Assembly (NCBI GenBank): GCA_024699575.1
Contig: JAILPF010000080.1
Span: 1 to 6,948 of the forward strand
Length of the DNA: 6,948 nucleotides
Direction: 5' to 3'
From: Acetatifactor sp.
GTDB taxonomy: Bacteria > Bacillota > Clostridia > Lachnospirales > Lachnospiraceae
The notes under the pieces are model-generated. The model did no database searches. It was not told the origin of the DNA and saw only the letters and a list, made by a program, of their open reading frames with translations. Position numbers and translations under genes: made by a program. The stretch's first letter is position 1. Every line of letters begins with the position of its first letter. Shown in pieces: positions 1 through 5,107 of the stretch.

Positions 1-2
1 GA

Positions 3-671
3 TGGTATCCGAAGGCGGAAATTACCGCCATTGACAGGGATAGCAATTTTATTTCTTTTGCGCAGAATAATATAGCAGGAGTCACCTTTATGGAAGGTGA
101 TGCCACAAGACTTCCATTTGCGGATAATTTGTTTGATGTAACCATTTCCAATACAGTGCAGGAACATGTGGAACCGACTGCATTTTGGGGCGAGCAGAAA
201 CGGGTGCTAAAATCCGGCGGGGTCTGTTTGTGCCTTTCCGCCAGAAAAGGATTACATTGCCAGGCGCCATGTCTGGATATGACAACAGAAGAAAAAGCTT
301 TTTGGGAAAGCATTCCGCAGACAGAATCTGAACTTGAAAAATATGGAGTATGTCAATATCCTATGACAGAAGCGGAATTGCCGGCCTCTATGGAGAAAAA
401 CGGTTTTGAGGGTGTGACGACCGGATATGCAGTCATTGATCTCACGCCGGATGCCTGGAAGTATTCATCACAAATGGCAGAACTTATGATTGAATCAAAA
501 AGACAGAATGATTTGGAAGCAGTAAGATCTTCTCATCGTGAACCTGATGAGAAAGTGATCAACGCCATCAATGCCAAGTATGATGAGAGACTTCGCTTAT
601 ATCACGAAGGGATAAAACAGTGGGATACTTCTGTTTCCTTAACAATGATTGTTCGGGGAAGCAAACAATAA
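3..671 (+). CDS. Class I SAM-dependent methyltransferase, 5' end cut off by the window
   Basis: The reading frame is open from the window edge, so the gene starts upstream and the Met at position 90 is internal. About 222 residues are visible. The segment ITAIDRD (residues 7-13) fits the end of strand beta-2, whose acidic residue (Asp11) binds the SAM ribose. EGDATRLPF followed by FDVTISN (residues 31-50) is the usual beta-3/beta-4 region of Rossmann-fold methyltransferases, and VLKSGG is the post-motif loop. The glycine-rich SAM loop (motif I) must lie just before the window. The C-terminal part, ending in KQWDTSVSLTMIVRG, resembles a family of stand-alone Firmicute methyltransferases of unknown substrate, recognised from memory only. 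It is probably cytosolic and acts on a small molecule, but the acceptor cannot be read. The acetyltransferase gene follows 26 bases after the stop in the same direction. Confidence 0.88.
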   Translation, partial: WYPKAEITAIDRDSNFISFAQNNIAGVTFMEGDATRLPFADNLFDVTISNTVQEHVEPTAFWGEQKRVLKSGGVCLCLSARKGLHCQAPCLDMTTEEKAFWESIPQTESELEKYGVCQYPMTEAELPASMEKNGFEGVTTGYAVIDLTPDAWKYSSQMAELMIESKRQNDLEAVRSSHREPDEKVINAINAKYDERLRLYHEGIKQWDTSVSLTMIVRGSKQ

Positions 672-697
672 CTTTGTAATGCGATGAGGTATTTTTT

Positions 698-1195
698 ATG
701 ATATCATCATGTAGTGCGAAAGATGCAATAACGTTAATACCAATGACCCCGGATATGTATCATAGGTATTTTATGGAATATGAGAATGATCCTGATCTGT
801 ATTTGGATAAAAGCAAATTTGTCAGTTACGAATACAGTGAAGAAAAGGTTGAAAAGTATATTCAGCGGCAGAAAGACTTGAATCGCATTCCACTGGCGAT
901 TATGAATGGGGAAGAAATAGTTGGTGAAATCATCATTAAGGACATAGAAACACATAAATGTGCTACGCTTTCTATTTCACTGAAGAATCGGAAATATAAG
1001 GATTGCGGATTTGGAACACAGGCAGAAAAAATTGCGATAAAATATGTTTTCAACAAATTAGATATCCCGACATTATATGCGGATACTATTCAATCAAACT
1101 CGCGGAGTCAGCATGTATTGGAGAAGGTTGGGTTTCAGTTTGTTCGCGAAGATGAGAAATTCAAGTATTATAGGCTGGATAAAAATGGAATATAG
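698..1195 (+). CDS. GNAT family N-acetyltransferase (RimJ/RimL-like)
   Basis: This 165-residue protein has the length and layout of a single-domain GNAT enzyme, which transfers acetyl from acetyl-CoA to an amine. The acetyl-CoA pyrophosphate loop is visible as K-D-C-G-F-G (residues 101-106), a version of the Q/R-x-x-G-x-G/A motif with Lys in first place. The C-terminal GNAT signature is NSRSQHVLEKVGF (134-146), with the usual Asn, Ser and E-K-x-G-F. The N-terminal YENDPDLYLDKSKF stretch is seen in a set of clostridial GNATs, again from memory. The ATG start is supported by a purine-rich site (ATGAGG, 684-689) 8 bases upstream. The substrate could be a protein N-terminus, a ribosomal protein, an aminoglycoside or another amine; the sequence does not decide. 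Confidence 0.9.
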   Translation: MISSCSAKDAITLIPMTPDMYHRYFMEYENDPDLYLDKSKFVSYEYSEEKVEKYIQRQKDLNRIPLAIMNGEEIVGEIIIKDIETHKCATLSISLKNRKYKDCGFGTQAEKIAIKYVFNKLDIPTLYADTIQSNSRSQHVLEKVGFQFVREDEKFKYYRLDKNGI

Positions 1196-1216
1196 GTAAT
1201 TGAAAAATATCGATAT

Positions 1217-1223
1217 AAGGAGA
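1217..1223 (+). promoter_or_regulatory. Shine-Dalgarno site that fixes a TTG start
   Basis: AAGGAGA lies 8 bases before the TTG at 1232, an ideal distance, but 17 bases before the next in-frame ATG at 1241. The spacing favours the TTG as the true start of the downstream methyltransferase. Confidence 0.75.
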
Positions 1224-1231
1224 CGACTGCA

Positions 1232-1987
1232 TTGAAAGAAATGAAACAGGACAGTTCCACTATAGCCTGGAATGCGATGGGTGATGAATGGTTCGAACTT
1301 GCACAGACCGGCGAAGCGCGGAACTGTTTTATTATGCCAAATATGTTTAAATTTATGGGGAACGTAAAGGGTGCAAGAATACTTGATCTCGGATGCGGTG
1401 AGGGCGGATATTCAAGAGAATTAGCTAAGCGCGGGGCAACACTCGTGTCTATTGATTGTTCAAAGAAAGCAATAGACTATGCTATTAAGCTAGCGAGTGA
1501 TGAAAAACTTCAGATTCAGCATTTTGTCAGAAACAGTAATGATCTTTTTGGCATAGATGCGGAACAATTTGATATTGTTCTGTGTTCTATGATGCTTATG
1601 GATTGTGAAGACTTTGAGGGGACTATCCGGGAAGTTGTGAGAGTTTTAAAGCCGGGTGGACGTCTCTTTGCGAGTGTTCTGCATCCCTGTTTTGATGGAA
1701 ATCATGATGATGGTATCGGACGACAAGGCGAAGGGATAAATCGTCAGGTTGTTGTAAAAAATTATTTTGAACCCGGGGAATGGGAAGCTCCTCTTTATCA
1801 GGGAACAATCCCCGTTATATGGCGGCATCGTACTTTTGAGGATTATGTTAAAGCTTTTATAGCTGCTGGACTGACAATTGTTGATTTAAATGAGCCCAGA
1901 GCTACAGATGAACAGGCGAAGATTTCTACGGCGATGGCATGGCTACAGAAGATACCTCTGTATTTATATTGGGAGCTAAAAAAGTAA
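1232..1987 (+). CDS. Class I SAM-dependent methyltransferase (Methyltransf_11/25 type)
   Basis: This is a complete 251-residue Rossmann-fold methyltransferase. Motif I is ILDLGCGEGGY (residues 50-60), which forms the SAM-binding loop. Asp75 in VSIDCS ends beta-2 and should contact the SAM ribose. FDIVLCSMMLMD (113-124) is motif IV, and LKPGGRLFASVLHP (139-152) is the conserved loop and beta-5. About 100 residues follow, with aromatic-rich segments (EWEAPLY, VIWRHRTFEDYVKAF) typical of the substrate-facing part of this fold. The TTG start is chosen because a strong Shine-Dalgarno site lies 8 bases before it. The gene begins 36 bases after the acetyltransferase stop and probably shares its transcript. 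It is not closely similar to the partial methyltransferase at the left edge beyond the shared fold. Substrate unknown; the name rests on the SAM motifs only. Confidence 0.92.
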   Translation: MKEMKQDSSTIAWNAMGDEWFELAQTGEARNCFIMPNMFKFMGNVKGARILDLGCGEGGYSRELAKRGATLVSIDCSKKAIDYAIKLASDEKLQIQHFVRNSNDLFGIDAEQFDIVLCSMMLMDCEDFEGTIREVVRVLKPGGRLFASVLHPCFDGNHDDGIGRQGEGINRQVVVKNYFEPGEWEAPLYQGTIPVIWRHRTFEDYVKAFIAAGLTIVDLNEPRATDEQAKISTAMAWLQKIPLYLYWELKK

Positions 1988-2124
1988 AGAGAAGCTTTAT
2001 GTAGACAATTTTAGACATGTCAGAATGGGTCATAATCTTTTATATTTTAACTGGAAAGAGGGTGTACATCGGTCCGGAGACAGGAAAGAATAAACTCCTG
2101 TGGATGATTGGAGAGATGGTAACA
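1988..2124. other. Longest spacer in the enzyme row, with a small hairpin
   Basis: These 137 bases separate the second methyltransferase from the most likely start of the peptidase-like gene. The frame of that gene stays open back to an ATG at 2017, but the 36 extra residues this would add (with TGKRVYIGPETGKNK) do not look like the family N-terminus. A six-base perfect inverted repeat (ACAGGA 2080-2085, TCCTGT 2096-2101, ten-base loop) and a palindrome GACATGTC (2014-2021) are visible. No T-run follows the hairpin, so it is not a terminator. I see no convincing -35/-10 pair. Confidence 0.4.
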
Positions 2125-2859
2125 ATGAAAGCGATTTTGACAAGTTCACTCGGTGGGCAGATAAAAATAGACGGAAAGAGACTTCCGGCTAAGCTGCCGG
2201 AAACCAACGGATTATTAAAGTCCATTAAGGATGTTTGGAAAAATGATTCCAAGATAATGATCATCAGCGGATCACCGGAATACTATGACAAAAATGACAG
2301 CGTATTATTCTGTTTGAAGGGGGCTTTTTCTCTCAGCAATCTCAGTGCTTCAGAAGTATTGATGTGTGACGAACGAAACAAAGAGATCATAGAACGCCTT
2401 CCTGAAATAGATGTGCTGATCTTGGCCGGAGGGCATGTGCCGACACAAAACAGTTTTATGAAGACCATAGAATTAAAAGAACGTCTACAGGATTGGGATG
2501 GGCTTCTTATTGCCTGGAGCGCCGGATCCATGAACTGTGCAGAAACGGTTTACGCAGGCCCGGAGCTTCCGGGAGAGGCAACCAATCCGGATTATCAGAG
2601 ATGGATTAGTGGTCTTGGATTGACAAATACGAATATATTACCTCATTTTGAAGATCTAAAGGATGAAATGCTGGATGGAATGCGGTTAATAGAGAATATT
2701 ACCTACTCTGACAGCATGGGACACGAGATAATTGCTTTGAACAATGGAAGTTTTATTGTTGTAGACGATGGTATAGAGACGCTTTATGGGGAAGCGTATA
2801 TTATTAAGAACGGAGAGCAGAGACAAATCTGCGAAAATGGGAAATGGATACAGTTATAA
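2125..2859 (+). CDS. Peptidase S51 (dipeptidase E-like) / type 1 glutamine amidotransferase-like protein
   Basis: A 244-residue protein from the chosen start. It has the nucleophile-elbow motif W-S-A-G-S-M with Ser132 as the expected nucleophile, preceded by DVLILAGGHVPTQN (96-109), which matches the oxyanion-side glycine pair of the S51 fold. LPHFED carries His174 at the place of the catalytic His. In the best-studied member, Salmonella PepE, a Ser/His pair cleaves Asp-X dipeptides; the specificity of this protein is unknown. The start at 2125 is preferred over the ATG at 2017 because GGAGAG (2110-2115) sits 9 bases upstream and the product then begins MKAILTSSLGG, the typical family N-terminus; an ATG at 2116 directly abuts that site. 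No signal peptide is seen, so it is probably cytosolic. The nucleotidyltransferase gene begins inside its last codons, suggesting translational coupling. Confidence 0.87.
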   Translation: MKAILTSSLGGQIKIDGKRLPAKLPETNGLLKSIKDVWKNDSKIMIISGSPEYYDKNDSVLFCLKGAFSLSNLSASEVLMCDERNKEIIERLPEIDVLILAGGHVPTQNSFMKTIELKERLQDWDGLLIAWSAGSMNCAETVYAGPELPGEATNPDYQRWISGLGLTNTNILPHFEDLKDEMLDGMRLIENITYSDSMGHEIIALNNGSFIVVDDGIETLYGEAYIIKNGEQRQICENGKWIQL

Positions 2860-3602
2860 ACCGTTTTGTAGAAAAGTCAAAAGAAATCTTACAGGATAAT
2901 CTGGTAGGAGTATATCTGCATGGATCTGCTGTTATGGGATGTTATAATCCATTAAAGAGCGACATTGATCTAATTGTAGTAGTGAAGGATTTTATAACAG
3001 ATACAGTTAAAAAATCTTTTATGGACATGGTTGTGGAATTAAACGGTAATGGCCCTGCAAAAGGAATCGAAATGAGTATTGTTAAACAAAGTGTTTGCAA
3101 GCCTTTTGTTTATCCGACTCCTTTTGAACTACATTTTTCAGCTGCACATCTTGCCTGGTATGAAAAAGAACCGGATGATTATATTTTGAAGATGAAGGGC
3201 GAAGATAAAGACCTTGCTGCGCATTTTACAATTATAAACCATAGAGGCAAGTGCCTGTATGGTGCTTCAATCAAAGATACTTTTGCGGATGTACCGGTGC
3301 AGGATTACATAGATTCTGTTTGGAATGATATTTCCGATGCGGTAGAGGAAATAGCAGATAATCCGATGTATCTGATACTGAATTTGGCAAGAGTGCTTGC
3401 GTATTTGAAAGACGGTCTTGTCCTTTCCAAGAGAGAGGGCGGAGAATGGGCGCTGAACAATGTTCCTGAAAGGTATCATAGCCTGATACAGGATGCTTTG
3501 AGAGAATATGCTGAGGACAAAAAAATATTTTATGATACGGATTTTGCAAAAAATTATGCCAAATATATGGTGGGAGAGATTGCAAGCGCAAAAGAAAAGT
3601 AA
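2844..3602 (+). CDS. Aminoglycoside nucleotidyltransferase-like protein (ANT/AadA-like, with C-terminal adenylyltransferase domain)
   Basis: A 252-residue protein, close to the usual AadA/ANT(9) length. The N-terminal nucleotidyltransferase core has the G-S motif (Gly27-Ser28 in VYLHGSAV) followed by S-D-I-D-L with Asp40 and Asp42, the metal-binding pair. Glu76 in GIEMSIV matches in position the catalytic Glu of AadA (LEVTVV region). The C-terminal half (YLILNLARVLAYLKDGLVLSKREGG, about residues 172-196) looks like the helical domain that completes the antibiotic pocket in AadA. Known relatives add AMP to spectinomycin or streptomycin, but many clostridial homologues of this type have not been shown to give resistance. 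The ATG overlaps the end of the peptidase gene by 16 bases, with only a weak purine-rich site (GGGAAA) close before it, so coupled translation is likely. A damaged relative of its N-terminal motif lies 0.9 kb downstream. Confidence 0.88.
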   Translation: MDTVINRFVEKSKEILQDNLVGVYLHGSAVMGCYNPLKSDIDLIVVVKDFITDTVKKSFMDMVVELNGNGPAKGIEMSIVKQSVCKPFVYPTPFELHFSAAHLAWYEKEPDDYILKMKGEDKDLAAHFTIINHRGKCLYGASIKDTFADVPVQDYIDSVWNDISDAVEEIADNPMYLILNLARVLAYLKDGLVLSKREGGEWALNNVPERYHSLIQDALREYAEDKKIFYDTDFAKNYAKYMVGEIASAKEK

Positions 3603-3620
3603 AGACAAAATTGATAACAT

Positions 3621-3914
3621 GTGAAATTTACTTCTCTAAGTCCGGAAAAACTTATTGCGGGGCTGAAAAAGGAAGGAAAGAAGATTTGGATTGTTGGGGG
3701 AAGCCAAATCATCGATTTAGTCAGAAAGAAAAACCTCATAGATGAATACATATTAAATATCGCGCCGGTAATTCTTGGGAAGGGACTTCCATTATTTTGT
3801 GAAGGTGAAAGAGAAGACCTTATTCTTGTGGGAATCTATCTGCATGAATCGGCGGTTATGGGGTGCTATAATTTGGCAAAGAGTGATCTAATCAACTATA
3901 TGTTCAACCGATAA
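3621..3914 (+). pseudogene. Fused gene remnant: C-terminal piece of a DHFR/RibD-type reductase joined to a broken nucleotidyltransferase motif
   Basis: The 97-codon frame has two unrelated parts. Residues about 8-68 (PEKLIAGLKKEGKKIWIVGGSQII, then IDEYILNIAPVILGKGLPLF) match the C-terminal third of the RibD C-terminal/dihydrofolate-reductase family, including the G-G of the nucleotide-binding turn. Such proteins are normally about 170-190 residues, so roughly the first 100 are missing. From residue 69 on, LVGIYLHESAVMGCYNLAKSD copies the N-terminal motif of the intact nucleotidyltransferase upstream, but Gly of the G-S motif is Glu, two codons of S-D-I-D-L are lost, and the frame soon ends. 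The GTG start has no Shine-Dalgarno site and an in-frame TAA lies two codons before it. I read this as a non-functional recombination product; a translated short protein cannot be excluded. Confidence 0.8.
3825..3893 (+). repeat. Diverged partial copy of the nucleotidyltransferase 5' region (partner at 2901-2975)
   Basis: Aligned by eye, 52 of 69 bases match the segment at 2901-2975 of the intact nucleotidyltransferase gene, with one six-base gap. Most differences are at third codon positions, so this piece evolved as coding sequence in a separate, related gene rather than being a recent copy of the neighbour. Confidence 0.75.
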
Positions 3915-3919
3915 TTTCG

Positions 3920-3949
3920 TTGATTTCGAAACAGTTAATATGTTAAAAT
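3920..3949 (+). promoter_or_regulatory. Putative sigma-A promoter of the signalling operon
   Basis: TTGATT (3920-3925) is a fair -35. After an 18-base spacer comes TAAAAT (3944-3949), one base from the consensus -10, with TG one base before it (extended -10). Transcription would start near 3956. The position, between the gene remnant and the response regulator, fits the head of a new operon. No consensus regulator site is recognised. Identified by eye only. Confidence 0.5.
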
Positions 3950-4023
3950 AATCAAGTAATTATGTCGTCGGAATATTGATGTATCCCGGCAAAAAAGTAT
4001 GTTTTTTAGAAAGGGTAAGTATT

Positions 4024-5067
4024 GTGGGAGATTGGGTGATTGTAGTAGATGATGATAAAGCAAATCTGCAGCTGGCGGGAACAATCCTAAGCAGAAATAA
4101 TATACGTGTAACGGCGCTTCAGTCGGGACAAGCATTGTTAGATTATGTAAGGGAGAAAGGGGAACCGGATCTTATTTTACTGGATATCAATATGCCGGGG
4201 ATGGATGGATTCGAGACACTTGTGAAGTACCGTGCACAGGAAAAAGAGCACCTTCTTAAAAATAGTGTAACCAGAGATTTGACGAAGGAAGAGGTGCCGG
4301 TTATTTTTCTTACCGCTGCGGAAGATGAACACGCGGAAACAAAAGGATTATCATTAGGGGCGGTTGACTTCATAAAAAAACCGTTTGTCCCGGAGGTATT
4401 GCTTATAAGAGTACGCCATATGATAGATCTTATGAGATTGCAGAGAGATTTGGCAAAAGAAGTTGCCAAGAAGACGGATGAAATCGAGAAGCTTTACATT
4501 CATCTGATTCAGTCGCTTGCGGATGCAATCGATGCAAAGGATACATACACGAATGGTCATTCAAGAAGGGTTGCGGAATACGCGCGTGAAATCTCCGGGC
4601 GTCACGGCTACAATGAACTTCAGCAGAATGAGATATATATTATAGGATTATTACACGATATCGGTAAAATAGGCGTGCCGGATGCAGTAATAAATAATCC
4701 CGAAAAGTTAACAGAGGATGAATTCGAGATGATAAAGAACCATCCGGTGTTAGGTGCGAGGATATTACAGAACATAAGAGAGAATCCACGTCTTATGATT
4801 GGAGCCAAGTATCATCACGAGAAATACGGCGGAGGCGGATACCCGGAGGGTCTTCGTGGAGAGGAGATACCGGAGGAAGCAAGAATCATCGCAGTTGCGG
4901 ATGCCTATGATGCCATGACCAGCAGGAGAAGTTACAGAGATTCTCTTCCGCAGGAAACTGTCAGGAGCGAGATAGAAAAGGGAAAAGGCAATCAGTTCGA
5001 TCCGGTATTTGCCGAGATTATGCTTGCTATGATTGATGAAGATACAGACTATATAATGAGAGATTGA
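4024..5067 (+). CDS. Response regulator with HD-GYP output domain (predicted cyclic-di-GMP phosphodiesterase)
   Basis: About 347 residues, with domains in RpfG order. The receiver (residues 4-125) has the acidic cluster Asp9-11, phosphoacceptor Asp54 in LLDINMPGMDG, Thr97 in FLTAAED and Lys119 in KKPF. Between Asp54 and Thr97 are 43 residues against 30 in CheY, so the alpha3-beta4 region carries an insert of about 13. A charged helical linker (about 130-160) leads to the HD-GYP domain: His179 in NGHSRRVA, His211-Asp212 in LLHDIGK, His264-His265-Glu266, and Gly-Tyr-Pro at 272-274. The usual Asp of HHExxDGxGYP is Gly269. Known members hydrolyse cyclic-di-GMP to GMP or pGpG in the cytosol. The GTG start is uncertain: AAGGGT lies about 8 bases before it and the receiver begins at once, but TTG 3976 and ATG 3979 are in frame and would add 15-16 residues without homology. 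The kinase gene follows 40 bases later. Confidence 0.93.
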   Translation: MGDWVIVVDDDKANLQLAGTILSRNNIRVTALQSGQALLDYVREKGEPDLILLDINMPGMDGFETLVKYRAQEKEHLLKNSVTRDLTKEEVPVIFLTAAEDEHAETKGLSLGAVDFIKKPFVPEVLLIRVRHMIDLMRLQRDLAKEVAKKTDEIEKLYIHLIQSLADAIDAKDTYTNGHSRRVAEYAREISGRHGYNELQQNEIYIIGLLHDIGKIGVPDAVINNPEKLTEDEFEMIKNHPVLGARILQNIRENPRLMIGAKYHHEKYGGGGYPEGLRGEEIPEEARIIAVADAYDAMTSRRSYRDSLPQETVRSEIEKGKGNQFDPVFAEIMLAMIDEDTDYIMRD

Positions 5068-5076
5068 TTCTGCCAT

Positions 5077-5089
5077 ACGAATAATTCGT
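5077..5089. repeat. Short perfect palindrome in the intergenic spacer
   Basis: ACGAAT-A-ATTCGT is a perfect six-base inverted repeat around one base, between the response regulator stop and the ribosome binding site of the kinase gene. It is too short and A/T-rich to act as a terminator, and such repeats arise by chance; an operator role is possible but unsupported. Confidence 0.25.
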
Positions 5090-5107
5090 GAATAAGGGGA
5101 CTGAACA

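Noticed and set aside
2002..2046. Promoter using the two TAGACA boxes before the peptidase-like gene
   Set aside because: The nearest -10-like sequences (CATAAT 2031, TATATT 2041) lie 13 or 23 bases away, outside the usual 16-18 base spacing.
2080..2101. Intrinsic terminator at the ACAGGA/TCCTGT hairpin
   Set aside because: The stem is only six base pairs with a ten-base loop, and no T-run follows.
3267..3620. Two overlapping minus-strand open frames of over 100 codons
   Set aside because: They mirror the codon pattern of the nucleotidyltransferase gene, overlap each other in different frames and lack family motifs.
1..3914. Integron-like gene cassette array (several unrelated enzymes in one direction)
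   Set aside because: The gaps are short, share no repeated sequence, and show no attC-like inverted repeats; genes overlap or are spaced as in an operon.
3915..3931. Terminator after the gene remnant (TTTCG/CGAAA repeat)
   Set aside because: The stem is five base pairs without a T-run, and it overlaps the better-supported promoter -35 region.
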